Shown: one piece after another, positions 24,618 through 32,628 of the stretch
Position numbering within the stretch: the first letter of the stretch is position 1
How the letters are laid out: each line of letters begins with the position of its first letter
Origin: Pseudomonadota bacterium
GTDB lineage: Bacteria; Desulfobacterota; Syntrophorhabdia; Syntrophorhabdales; Syntrophorhabdaceae
Direction of reading: 5' to 3'
Assembly (NCBI GenBank): GCA_026388315.1
Contig: JAPLKA010000020.1
Span: 1 to 46,654 of the forward strand
Length of the DNA: 46,654 bases
Program-made: the position numbers and the translations under genes
Notes under the pieces: model-generated
What the model saw: only the letters and a program-made list of their open reading frames with translations
What the model was told of the DNA's origin: nothing
Databases searched by the model: none

Positions 24618-25091
24618 ATGAAGAGAAAAAAGAGAATAATATGGTACTGCGATATGTGCGGAACGGCCCTGTTTGATGGGGATCATGCATACGCTACCAC
24701 GGTAGGAGATATCTCAGAAAAGGATGATGGTTTTGTTGCAGCCTGTGATGAGCCTTGGCTTACAGTAGCATGCAAGAAATGCGGCGAAAAAATATCTGAC
24801 GCTCTATGCAGGATAATTAATCCGGAGCCTAAGGCAGAACCTATCATGTATCTCCTGTTCACCTGTGACGATTGGCAGTCATGCAGCAGCATGGTGCTGC
24901 GCGGTATATTTCCTGACAGGGCGGAATTGGAAAAGGCAAGAAGCGTACTTCTCGAAAACAATGTCATTCGTGACATATACAACAATACTCTGGTTTACGA
25001 GGGGCATGTCGGCGTTTTTGAGGTAGACGGCGGTTATATTTGTCCGAGTCAGTATGAGGTGCAAAACACGGCATTATCGGAGGTTGCCTGA
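24618..25091 (+). CDS. hypothetical protein with two CxxC motifs
   Basis: This is a 157-residue protein. Two pairs of cysteines, CDMCG (about 11-15) and CKKCG (about 52-56), suggest a zinc ribbon-like N-terminal domain of about 60 residues. The C-terminal part has an alpha/beta feel (MYLLFTCDDWQSCSSMVLRG, then an acidic end). The start follows GGGAGA. Its stop overlaps the next gene start (TGATG). No family is recognised. Confidence 0.6.
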   Translation: MKRKKRIIWYCDMCGTALFDGDHAYATTVGDISEKDDGFVAACDEPWLTVACKKCGEKISDALCRIINPEPKAEPIMYLLFTCDDWQSCSSMVLRGIFPDRAELEKARSVLLENNVIRDIYNNTLVYEGHVGVFEVDGGYICPSQYEVQNTALSEVA

Positions 25092-25354
25092 TGGGCACTA
25101 TCGAAGGCATAGAAATACTCAAAAATTATACCGCCGGTAATTATGTCGGCTATTTCCCACAGACGATATATACCCTTACCGGTATGCCGATTGGGTGGGA
25201 CACAATGGTACCGTTAAAACGGATACCGCTGAAAATATCTAATTTTTTCAACAATTTTGTAGAAGTAAGGCGGTTCTGTCTGAAAGACGATTTCTCAAAA
25301 AATCAGTACTTCTTTAAAGCGACTTCAGGGAAATTTTTTGAAGTGCTTTATTAA
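25091..25354 (+). CDS. hypothetical protein (87 aa)
   Basis: The ATG overlaps the previous stop by one base, with GGAGG about 8 bases upstream inside the previous gene. The product is rich in aromatics and Lys, with no signal peptide. No motif is recognised. Its direction, spacing and ribosome-binding site support expression with its neighbours. Confidence 0.55.
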   Translation: MGTIEGIEILKNYTAGNYVGYFPQTIYTLTGMPIGWDTMVPLKRIPLKISNFFNNFVEVRRFCLKDDFSKNQYFFKATSGKFFEVLY

Positions 25355-25437
25355 AATCTCGTAACGAACCACATCTTACCTAAGAATAAAACGTACCAAA
25401 AATCTTAGAACAGCCAAATTAAAATTAAGGGGGCAGT

Positions 25438-25768
25438 ATGTATAAAGCGTTAATTACCAAAAAAACGATAGATAACATTTTTAAAAATGCTAAACACCAG
25501 TCCGAGGTAGTCGTTGCATTGTATCGTAACGTATTCGGAAACGACTACGACAGTATACGGAAACTTCACGGTTTCCCATACGCCTCAAGAGCATTCAACG
25601 ACTAAAATCCATCACCCCGATATCTTCGCCGGTGGAACTTGGCTTAACCACGGTTTCAGCACAGCCGAGATTGAGAATATCAGTCTCGATTCGCCGTGGG
25701 AGGTCAAATGGATTGATGAGAAAAAGATCGAATGGGCTGAGAATATTTTAGAGGTTGCCAATGGGTAA
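25438..25768 (+). pseudogene. small protein gene apparently split by a +1 frame change
   Basis: ATG 25438, behind AAGGGGGC, opens a 55-residue frame ending at TAA 25603-25605 (KNAKHQSEVVVALYRNVFGN). Without a break, the +1 frame then continues KIHHPDIFAGGTWLNHGFST to TAA 25768. The second part has no convincing start of its own. Together they resemble a single small phage/plasmid-type protein of about 108 residues. Either there is a disabling or sequencing frameshift near 25600, or the two are separate peptides. The downstream gene starts inside the last bases, behind GAGG. Confidence 0.5.
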
Positions 25769-25982
25769 AATCGAAGTGTTTTACCAGGCGATAGATGGTT
25801 GTCATCAGACAAGATTTTACCGCACCTTGAAGGGTGCTCAGAAATACGCCCAATTAATGATCGGCACACACCCTGAGATTGGTTGCGGATATGCAATAAG
25901 CCACGACGGAATAGGCAAAATAATGGCGACAGGCTGCAAGCTGGCAGATCTGTTTCCAAAGAGAGCGCAGGAGTTGGCATGA
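25761..25982 (+). CDS. hypothetical protein (73 aa)
   Basis: I chose ATG 25761, which overlaps the preceding stop; a TTG two codons earlier is less likely. The 73-residue product looks like a compact alpha/beta protein (IEVFYQAIDGCHQTRFYRTL, then HPEIGCGYAISHDGIGKIM). It contains two cysteines and no other motif. Its stop overlaps the next start by four bases (ATGA). Confidence 0.55.
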   Translation: MGKIEVFYQAIDGCHQTRFYRTLKGAQKYAQLMIGTHPEIGCGYAISHDGIGKIMATGCKLADLFPKRAQELA

Positions 25983-26251
25983 AATCGGAGAAAATAGAAA
26001 CATACGCTACAATCCTGCGTAAAGATTCCGGCTGCATCGGATGTATGGGGCCAGAAACTCCGTACATCCTTTTTAAGCTCAATGATGGAAGGGAACTCCT
26101 CTGGTGGTCCGATAAGGTAGATCGCGAATGGCGGCGGGAGGAAGGTGACACTGTGAAGATCGCCGCTTTTGTAAGACAATCTACCGGCAGGTTGTTCCGG
26201 GTGAGAATCAGCAGTGACCCGAAAAACTATGTGAAACAATTAAGGAGGTAG
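25979..26251 (+). CDS. hypothetical protein (90 aa)
   Basis: The frame is open upstream to 25883, but ATG 25979 has AGGAG at the right distance and overlaps the preceding stop. The 90-residue protein is charged, with a Trp-rich centre (ELLWWSDKVDREWRREEGD), and reads as beta-rich, possibly an OB-like or SH3-like barrel (DTVKIAAFVRQSTGRLFRVRIS). No family is recognised. Confidence 0.55.
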   Translation: MKSEKIETYATILRKDSGCIGCMGPETPYILFKLNDGRELLWWSDKVDREWRREEGDTVKIAAFVRQSTGRLFRVRISSDPKNYVKQLRR

Positions 26252-26252
26252 G

Positions 26253-26603
26253 ATGAGCACCACATGTAAAATATATGATATCGACGAAGCGCCGAGGAAA
26301 ATAGAATTATTCGGCATTAAATCAAAGGAACAAGAATCTGCTACGCATGTCATTGAATTTCCTGGAGGGGCTGTCGAGGTATCAAGAACCTCAGACGGGA
26401 ACTACTGGGCACACATCATCGTAAATAAAGATTATATCGTCGAAGGCTGTAATGGCATCCGCAAATCTTACGGTGCAATCATAGGCAGCCGGGTCGATAC
26501 CGGTAATGGTGTCAATAAGATACCCAGTCATGAAGACATAACACAAGTGGCATTGTTGATTAAACCAATTTGTAGACCAGGAGGTATTGATAGATGCAAA
26601 TAA
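26253..26603 (+). CDS. hypothetical protein (116 aa)
   Basis: ATG 26253 follows AAGGAGG and lies one base beyond the previous stop. The protein is soluble, beta-rich in its first half (HVIEFPGGAVEVSRTSDGNYWAHIIV) and acidic overall. It overlaps the start of the RadC-like gene by ten bases. No family is recognised. Confidence 0.55.
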   Translation: MSTTCKIYDIDEAPRKIELFGIKSKEQESATHVIEFPGGAVEVSRTSDGNYWAHIIVNKDYIVEGCNGIRKSYGAIIGSRVDTGNGVNKIPSHEDITQVALLIKPICRPGGIDRCK

Positions 26604-27016
26604 AAATCAAAGACAAAGAAAAAGTTGTTTTTAACGCACCCGGCAACGTTGCCGAGATATTCCAGAAGATTCTTGCCACAGAAAATGAAATCGATCGCGA
26701 TAAGGAACATTTCTGGGCAGTAGGCATAAACGCCAATAATACAATCAAGTACATAGAACTTGTAAGTCTCGGTACGCTCGAATCATCGCTCGTTCATAGT
26801 CGTGAAACATTTCGGCTTGCAATTTTGAAGGCAGCATCAAGAATCGTAGTTGCACACAATCATCCATCAGGAACCCTCTCGCCGTCAGAAGAAGACATCA
26901 AGATCACAAAAAGACTGGTCGATGCAGGAGATATAATCGGCATCAAAGTTCTGGATCATGTGATAGTCACCAAGGGCGGATTCACGAGCCTGAAGGAACA
27001 AGGCTATATTATTTAA
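26594..27016 (+). CDS. radC: RadC-type JAB-domain protein, short form
   Basis: This 140-residue protein has the RadC JAB core. The block LVHSRETFRLAILKAASRIV is followed by VAHNHPSGTLSPSEEDI, with the H-N-H and S/D ligands, and the end reads VLDHVIVTKGGFTSLKEQG. Chromosomal RadC proteins have an N-terminal helix-hairpin-helix part; this short version lacks it, as plasmid and phage copies often do. JAB folds can be metalloproteases, but RadC's biochemical role is unsettled. AGGAGG precedes the ATG, which overlaps the prior gene. Confidence 0.88.
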   Translation: MQIKIKDKEKVVFNAPGNVAEIFQKILATENEIDRDKEHFWAVGINANNTIKYIELVSLGTLESSLVHSRETFRLAILKAASRIVVAHNHPSGTLSPSEEDIKITKRLVDAGDIIGIKVLDHVIVTKGGFTSLKEQGYII

Positions 27017-27025
27017 GGGGGAGCC

Positions 27026-27328
27026 ATGGGAGCAGATTTTTTTGGAACATATTCAAAAGGGAAAACAGCACGGGAAGCCTTTGCGATGTCTAAGAATAAG
27101 GCTTTTCATGATTATGGGCACAGCGGGTACACAGGGAGCATAGCCGAAAAGAACACATTTACAATGATCGATGTTCCTGAAAGTTTTACGCCGGTGAAAT
27201 ATGCTTCAAAATTGTTGAAAGAAGATGATGACAGGGTATCCGATAAATGGGGTCCAGCCGGATGCATATTCATCAGACAGGATAACGATGAAAATGTGTA
27301 CTTGTTTTTCGGATGGGCAAGCTCATAA
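27026..27328 (+). CDS. hypothetical protein, last gene of the dnaN operon
   Basis: This 100-residue protein starts behind AAGGGGG. It opens MGADFFGTYSKGKTAREAF, and the middle contains GHSGYTGSIAEKNTFTMID, which recalls small phage proteins of unknown function. No signal peptide or membrane span is seen. A terminator follows 24 bases later. Confidence 0.6.
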   Translation: MGADFFGTYSKGKTAREAFAMSKNKAFHDYGHSGYTGSIAEKNTFTMIDVPESFTPVKYASKLLKEDDDRVSDKWGPAGCIFIRQDNDENVYLFFGWASS

Positions 27329-27351
27329 AGTGGAATGTCGCATAAAAGCAA

Positions 27352-27379
27352 AAAGCGTCTCTTCGGAGGCGCTTTTTTT
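27352..27379. terminator. terminator between converging operons
   Basis: AAAGCGTCTC, loop TTCG, GAGGCGCTTT, with seven T residues at the end. The stem has one G-U pair. The opposite strand also shows a T-rich tail, so it can serve both the dnaN operon and the VKOR-like gene. Confidence 0.88.
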
Positions 27380-27407
27380 ATACCTTTTCTATGGTTCGAT
27401 ATGGTTG

Positions 27408-27896
27408 TTACGGAAAGTGAACCGTTCCGAATGAGGGGGCAAGTGTCTCTGATGCATACAATGGGGTAACTGAACCCTTAAAGAATATAGAAAAAAGTAT
27501 CAGGGTCAGAACTGCGCTGATAATTGCAATTTTTGTCAATATTTTGCGAAGATTGAGAAAAAACATGACCATAATTATACTTCCGAATGCGAGGCAGTAT
27601 GTGCAGTACGTATCGTACCACACCTGAAATCCGATGAGATAGACTTCAGTTCCAACCCCTGCAGAAAGAGCAATGACAAGGAGAAGGTCTTTTTTTAAAA
27701 TGCTCAGCAGGATAACGAGCGCCATAAAGGCAATACCGATGTACTGCAGGCCAATACCGAAGAGATTACCACTCAGGTACGAGCATGCACCCCCGCAGAT
27801 GCTGTAGTAAATCTCCAATACGATTGCTATACACGCAAGTATAACATTCAGTATGTGTCTTTTTCGCTCCAACCATTTCAATGAATTATCTTTCAA
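27408..27896 (-). CDS. VKOR-family membrane thiol-disulfide protein
   Basis: This 162-residue protein has four to five membrane spans. A loop cysteine pair (CGGACSY, about 34-40) comes before the second span and a C-x-x-C pair (YCTYC, about 96-100) before the third. This is the arrangement of bacterial vitamin K epoxide reductase homologues, which pass electrons from quinones or substrates to a thioredoxin-like partner. No fused thioredoxin domain is present. The start is TTG one base after the RecD2 stop, so it is translated by coupling. The VKOR call is by motif and topology. Confidence 0.65.
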   Translation of the reverse strand: MKDNSLKWLERKRHILNVILACIAIVLEIYYSICGGACSYLSGNLFGIGLQYIGIAFMALVILLSILKKDLLLVIALSAGVGTEVYLIGFQVWYDTYCTYCLAFGSIIMVMFFLNLRKILTKIAIISAVLTLILFSIFFKGSVTPLYASETLAPSFGTVHFP

Positions 27897-27897
27897 A

Positions 27898-30075
27898 TTA
27901 CAGGTACCCGCCCAACCCGCTGAATCTTAAAATCTGTCTGTTGTTTTTAATCGCAATTGCAAGGGCTTTTTCAGATCCTATTAGCACAAGTTTTTCCCTT
28001 GCCCTTGTGATCGCAGTATATATTAGATTACGATAAAGCATGACATAGTGCTGTGTTGTTACCGGCATGATAACGCAAGGAACTTCGCTCCCCTGAAACT
28101 TATGAACAGTGAGCGCATAGCCAAAATCAACCTGGTCAAGCTCAAAATCTTCGTAATCAATGATCCTGTCATCGAAGAGGATGGATACCTTTCTCTCTTC
28201 GCTGTCTGTTTTTATCACGTATCCGATCTCTCCGTTGAATACCTCTTTTCCGTAGTTGTTCTCTACCTGTATAACCTTGTCGCCAGGTAAAAATCCGCCA
28301 ACCTGAATAACGCCCAATAATTTCTTAACCCTGTGATCCTTTTTGAGCATCGCAAGATTATGATTTCGCATAGTGTTTCTCAGGGCGGTATTCAGTTCCC
28401 TTGTTCCGGTAGTCCCCTTTTTCATAGGAGATAGAACCTGGGTTTTTTCCATCGGCGAATACATCTGTGAACTGACCGCTTCAACAATCCTCTCCCTGAT
28501 GTCCAGGGGATCAACCTCGTTTATAAAAATAAAATCTTTTGAACCCACCAGATGTTGTATCGTCTCTCCCGCATGGATACAGTGTGCTGCCCTGACAATA
28601 TTCGAATCCTCTGCCTGCCTCTGTATCCTTGTGAGAACATTCACCGTGCAGAGGCTGTGTTCGACCATATCTTTCAGGACACGCCCCGGGCCCACAGATG
28701 GAAGCTGGTTGTAATCGCCTACCAGGACGAGGCAGGTACCCCGTATCGCCTTTAAGAGCGATTCCATAAGGAGTATGTCGGTCATGGACATTTCATCTAT
28801 AATGACAAAGCCGGCTGACAAAGGGTTTGACTCGTTTCTTTTGAACCTCAGAGATGCGCCGTCAAATTTGGCTTCAAGGAGTCTGTGTATTGTTTTTGCT
28901 TCCCTGCCTGTAACCTCGGAGATCCTTTTTGCCGCCTTACCTGTCGGCGCTGCGATGGCGTAAGAAATCTGCAACTTTTCAAGTATCTGTATCAGGCTCA
29001 ATAACGAGTATGTCTTTCCGGTTCCCGGTAATCCGGCAAGGACGGAGAGTTTCTTCAACAATGCCGATTTGACAGCGCTCCTTTGTTCTTCAGTCAGGTA
29101 TGTGAACTCGTCGATAATCTTCTCTATGACTTCCTTTTGTATCATGGATTGCTCATATGCCATCCTGTTTATTCTGCCCGCAACATACCGTTCTGCATTG
29201 TATATCCGTTTGAGATACACGCAATCGCTGGTAAGCACAAGATTGTCAAACCTGTTTTCATGAAGGTGATCGGAGATGATTATCCCGTCGAGTTGCAGTA
29301 TCTCGCAGGCCCGCTTCAGCAGTTCCGATTCGGCGAGGTAACAATGACCCTCCTTGAATGTTGCGTTATCAAGACAGTACATGATCCCTGCCGTCATGCG
29401 TGCGGGATGGGTGTCCTTTATCCCCAATTCTTTTGCTATAATATCTGCTTTCAAAAATCCTACACCCCGGATTTCTGTTAAGATGTAAGGGTTATTTCTG
29501 ATCTTTTCAATTGCGGATGAACCAAACGCTTTGAGGGCCTTCTTTGCATACGTTACCGTAAGCCCGAACGAACAGAGTGTTGTGATGAGATCTGCGATGT
29601 CTCTCTGTTCTTTCCACGAGGACATGATCTTTTCAGAGGTAACTTGTCCGATGCCCTTCACCTGCAATATTGCCTGAGGGTTTCTGTCCAGGACTTCAAG
29701 GGTATCCTTCCCGAAACATTCCACGATCCTCTGCGCCGTCACAGGGCCAATACCATTAATAAGACCGGATGAAAGGAACCTGATTATCTCTGCCTTGCCG
29801 TGAGGTTCAACGATATCGATCTTTTCTATTTTTAGCTGAAACCCGTATTTTGTGTTTGTCCACTTTCCGGCAATGATGTGCTTTACACCATCATAGAAGA
29901 ATCCCTCTGGAATCGACCCTACACAGGCAATGGTATTGCCTGCTGCTGGGCAATTTCCGTTAAAGCCGGAGCCCTTCTCGATGATCTTTACCACTTTGAC
30001 GAGCATTACAGAAAAGTTTTCGCTTTGGTACAGGAACCTGAGAAACTCACCCATTATCGAAAGGTTGTTGTTCAT
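27898..30075 (-). CDS. recD2: RecD2-type ATP-dependent 5'-3' DNA helicase
   Basis: This 725-residue protein has the RecD2 layout. An N-terminal OB-like part leads into a helix-hairpin-helix region with GLINGIGPVTAQRIVECF and ILQVKGIGQVTSEKI (about 105-155). The motor has Walker A VLAGLPGTGKTYSLLSL (about 340-356), DExx FVIIDEMSMTDILLM (about 424) and the C-terminal motif LTVHKFQGSEVPCVI (about 654). RecD2 unwinds DNA with a 5' overhang and works without RecBC. The length equals that of typical RecD2. ATG 30075 is preceded by AGGAA. It is complete. Confidence 0.92.
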   Translation of the reverse strand: MNNNLSIMGEFLRFLYQSENFSVMLVKVVKIIEKGSGFNGNCPAAGNTIACVGSIPEGFFYDGVKHIIAGKWTNTKYGFQLKIEKIDIVEPHGKAEIIRFLSSGLINGIGPVTAQRIVECFGKDTLEVLDRNPQAILQVKGIGQVTSEKIMSSWKEQRDIADLITTLCSFGLTVTYAKKALKAFGSSAIEKIRNNPYILTEIRGVGFLKADIIAKELGIKDTHPARMTAGIMYCLDNATFKEGHCYLAESELLKRACEILQLDGIIISDHLHENRFDNLVLTSDCVYLKRIYNAERYVAGRINRMAYEQSMIQKEVIEKIIDEFTYLTEEQRSAVKSALLKKLSVLAGLPGTGKTYSLLSLIQILEKLQISYAIAAPTGKAAKRISEVTGREAKTIHRLLEAKFDGASLRFKRNESNPLSAGFVIIDEMSMTDILLMESLLKAIRGTCLVLVGDYNQLPSVGPGRVLKDMVEHSLCTVNVLTRIQRQAEDSNIVRAAHCIHAGETIQHLVGSKDFIFINEVDPLDIRERIVEAVSSQMYSPMEKTQVLSPMKKGTTGTRELNTALRNTMRNHNLAMLKKDHRVKKLLGVIQVGGFLPGDKVIQVENNYGKEVFNGEIGYVIKTDSEERKVSILFDDRIIDYEDFELDQVDFGYALTVHKFQGSEVPCVIMPVTTQHYVMLYRNLIYTAITRAREKLVLIGSEKALAIAIKNNRQILRFSGLGGYL

Positions 30076-30193
30076 TTCCTATGTATTACTTATTTCCAAG
30101 TTCAGACCGTACCATATTCCTGGCTCATCCGTCCGTCCCCATTCGACGGTGCGATGCAACGGGTAAGCCTTATTCTGGGCTGAATTGTAATGA

Positions 30194-30346
30194 TTCTCCC
30201 TTGCCAAGGTGATTTACCAGTATGAGCCGTATAAAACCCATATTATGATATCAGCCTTCTTTGCTGCGTTTTGTTTCAGAGAAGCCATGATAATCGCACA
30301 GGCAGTAATGAAGGAACCGCAGGGAACCCTTGAAGCAAAAGCTTAG
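30194..30346 (+). pseudogene. short coding remnant between recD2 and the tRNA
   Basis: The frame between stops 30191 and 30344 reads as a plausible protein end: LAKVIYQYEPYKTHIMISAF, then a helical EAMIIAQAVMKEP and a stop. There is no ribosome-binding site, and only GTG 30209 or ATG 30245 could start it. I take it as a leftover C-terminus of an unknown gene near the element boundary. The rest of 30076..30427 shows nothing else. Confidence 0.3.
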
Positions 30347-30427
30347 ATACATTGTTTTTAATGATTTTATTGAAATAATTTATGGTAAGACCTGAAGCTT
30401 AAATTAAGAGATTCGGCACTTTCATGG

Positions 30428-30477
30428 TGGGCGCATTTTGGGCGCAAATTCGTTTTTCAATGGTCGCTTTTGGGCGC
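30428..30477 (+). repeat. TGGGCGC direct repeats beside tRNA-Thr (possible integrase arm sites)
   Basis: TGGGCGC occurs at 30428, 30439 and 30471 in the same orientation, the last two inside TTTTGGGCGC. They lie 65-115 bases from the 3' end of the tRNA gene, where integrase arm sites of tRNA-targeting elements are expected. Confidence 0.45.
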
Positions 30478-30541
30478 GTTTGACACTTTGGTTGTTTTTG
30501 GGAATCTCGTATAAAGTGGCGTAAATGCTTGGTATTGGTGA

Positions 30542-30613
30542 AGCCGACGCGGGGAATTGAACCCCGGACCTGCTCATTACGAGTGAGCTGCTCTACCCCT
30601 GAGCTACGTCGGC
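30542..30613 (-). tRNA. tRNA-Thr (anticodon CGT)
   Basis: The minus strand folds as a full cloverleaf. The acceptor GCCGACG pairs with CGTCGGC, and the D arm contains AGCTCAGGGGTAGAGC. The anticodon stem GCTCA/TGAGC surrounds the loop CTCGTAA (anticodon CGT, reading ACG, Thr), and the T arm is CGGGG TTCAATT CCCCG. CCA is not encoded directly after the discriminator. The 3' end faces the accessory region, a common integration target. Confidence 0.93.
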
Positions 30614-30624
30614 GTGAAGTTTTT

Positions 30625-30654
30625 TATATAGCATATTCAATGGTTTACGTCCAA
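30625..30654 (-). promoter_or_regulatory. likely sigma-70 promoter of tRNA-Thr
   Basis: On the minus strand TTGGAC (30654-30649) and TATATA (30630-30625) are 18 bases apart, with the tRNA 5' end 11 bases past the -10 box. Confidence 0.6.
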
Positions 30655-30933
30655 TACAAATTTCCGAATTTTTATAGTTCTAATATTTTTTTCTTTCGTT
30701 CATTTTCGTTCATTAATGTCGTTCATCCGTCCTGTTCGATCAATCTTATCTTTCCGATCAATCAAATTCACTAAAATAAGTTTTGACATGCTCCTTTACC
30801 AACTCATCAGGCAAACAATTTCACATTCATAAGTTATGTTCTGCCGTTAAGATATGATATTGAGATTGCATTAAAGAAGGCTATTTTGATATAGTATGAA
30901 AATGAGTTATCTTAAAAGGGGCCAGGAGGGGTT
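30655..30933. repeat. spacer with TCGTTCAT triple repeat
   Basis: TCGTTCAT occurs three times (30696, 30706, 30719), and GATCAATC occurs twice shortly after. No gene is visible. The repeats may be a regulator-binding array for the downstream gene or simple sequence. The last 40 bases hold an AT-rich promoter-like stretch before the next gene. Confidence 0.35.
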
Positions 30934-31401
30934 ATGGCGAATGAGGACTTAATAGTCGATCTGGATGAAGAATTAACAAGTCTCTTTGACAAAGAGGAAA
31001 TGTTTGCCTTCTTTAATCTTGAGGTCAATACACCTTCAGAGAAAATTGTGTCAGGTCTTTGTAAGGTAACAAAACCGAAGGTAGGTGAAGCGCAGTCTGT
31101 CTATTTCTCGCTTCTTTTTATTCTTGATATACAGGACAATGAAACCTGGAGAGAGGTTGACGCGTTGATTAACGACATTCCGTGGGACAGCTTTGAACGT
31201 TATTCGGAACGGATAAAATATGTTCTCCCCATGTTATCGAGAAGCCTTTCAACCGGTAATTATTTCAAGGAAGTATGTATTTATTTAACCAGTATAAATG
31301 ACCTTACAAAGCAATATATTTTCAATAAGGTATACTCTATCTTACCGGTAGTAACAAATTTTAAAACCGGTGATTTAACGTTCTGGGATGATTTAAAGTA
31401 A
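30934..31401 (+). CDS. hypothetical protein (155 aa)
   Basis: This soluble, acidic, helix-rich protein starts behind AGGAGGGG. The N-terminus reads MANEDLIVDLDEELTSLFDK; the remainder looks like a helical repeat or bundle without catalytic motifs. It is a single gene, convergent with the HD-GYP regulator. No family is recognised. Confidence 0.65.
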   Translation: MANEDLIVDLDEELTSLFDKEEMFAFFNLEVNTPSEKIVSGLCKVTKPKVGEAQSVYFSLLFILDIQDNETWREVDALINDIPWDSFERYSERIKYVLPMLSRSLSTGNYFKEVCIYLTSINDLTKQYIFNKVYSILPVVTNFKTGDLTFWDDLK

Positions 31402-31484
31402 ACAGAATAAGAGCTTGGAAGGGAAACAATCTACATCAACTCAGCTTCTTTGCGGAATTTTTTTGCAACCTCATATAATTCTCT

Positions 31485-32471
31485 TTATATTTCGATAAAT
31501 GTATCAACGATATCCGGGTCAAAGTGGGCAGCATATCCATTCTTGATAATATCAACAGATTCCTCCTGGGCAAATGCAGGCTTGTATATACGGCGGGTAA
31601 TGAGGGCATCATAAACATCCGCAACTGCCATGAGACGTGCTGATATAGGAATGTCGTCACCTGTTAAACCTTCAGGGTAACCGCTTCCATCCCATTTTTC
31701 CTGATGCGAATAAGCGATCTCACGTGCAAATGTGAGAAAGGACGTAGGTGATTCAAGACGTCTTTCTGCCGCCATAATAGCGTCACGACCGTATGTTGTG
31801 TGCTTTTCCATAATCTCAAATTCTTGCGGGGTGAGTCTCCCCGGTTTAAGTAGAATATGGTCAGGCACTCCAACCTTGCCAATATCGTGGAGGGGTGCAG
31901 ATTTATAGAGAAGGTCGATGTTTTCGTTTGTTAAAAACTGTTTAAATCTCGGATTATTTTTCAGCTTCATGGCAAGCATTTTGACATAATTCTGGGTTCG
32001 CCTTATGTGGTTGCCTGTTTCGCTGTCCCGTGTCTCAGCCAATGAGCCCATGGCGATAATGGTAACGTCCTGGATGGCAACAATCTCCTGGGTTCGCCTC
32101 AAAACTTCATGTTCGAGAAACATATTTTTGTCAATAAGAAAATCCCTTGAATCTTTCAAGAGAAGGTGTGTCTTTATCCGCGCAAGTACGAGAGGCGCAC
32201 TGATTGGTTTGGTGATGTAATCTATTGCGCCAACTTCAAAACCCCTTTTTTCATCTTCAATATCAGATTTTGCGGTGAGGAATATCACTGGAATCTTTGC
32301 TGTTTTTGGGTCTTCCTTGAGGCGTTGGCATACTTCATATCCATCCATTCCCGGCATCATAATATCGAGAAGAATAAGGTCGGGCGGATCATCTGAAGAC
32401 GCTATTTTGAGGGTTTTTTCACCGTTTGTAGCGATTTTAGTCCTATAAAAGTCTTTCAGCAGCCTGCTCAT
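31485..32471 (-). CDS. response regulator with HD-GYP c-di-GMP phosphodiesterase domain
   Basis: A receiver domain (phosphoacceptor Asp in LILLDIMMPGMDGYEV, Lys in YITKPISAPL) is followed by a linker helix and an HD-GYP domain. The latter has SAPLHDIGKVGVPDHILLKP, HTTYGRDAI and SHQEKWDGSGYPEGLTG (the GYP-type block). It would hydrolyse cyclic di-GMP in response to a sensor kinase. The annotated ATG lies inside the receiver. The frame continues upstream without ATG/GTG/TTG to 32579 and encodes the missing beta strand and acidic pair (ILIVDDS), so the true start is non-canonical or a frame change has occurred. It lies downstream of cobD with a 50-base gap. Confidence 0.85.
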   Translation of the reverse strand: MSRLLKDFYRTKIATNGEKTLKIASSDDPPDLILLDIMMPGMDGYEVCQRLKEDPKTAKIPVIFLTAKSDIEDEKRGFEVGAIDYITKPISAPLVLARIKTHLLLKDSRDFLIDKNMFLEHEVLRRTQEIVAIQDVTIIAMGSLAETRDSETGNHIRRTQNYVKMLAMKLKNNPRFKQFLTNENIDLLYKSAPLHDIGKVGVPDHILLKPGRLTPQEFEIMEKHTTYGRDAIMAAERRLESPTSFLTFAREIAYSHQEKWDGSGYPEGLTGDDIPISARLMAVADVYDALITRRIYKPAFAQEESVDIIKNGYAAHFDPDIVDTFIEI

Positions 32472-32628
32472 TAAGATAATATTGTCCGAAGAGTCGTCAA
32501 CAATAAGAATCGTATGTGCTTTTGGATATTCAATTATATCTGACGTAGAGCCTCCCCGCGATCCACTAAAGCTTGTTTGTTAATACCGGCTAAAATAATA
32601 TAAGATCTTTTGACAGGGTTTTGCATAT

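Noticed and set aside
30696-30726. TCGTTCAT repeats considered as a CRISPR array
   Set aside because: The repeats are only eight bases with two- to five-base spacers, and no cas genes are present.
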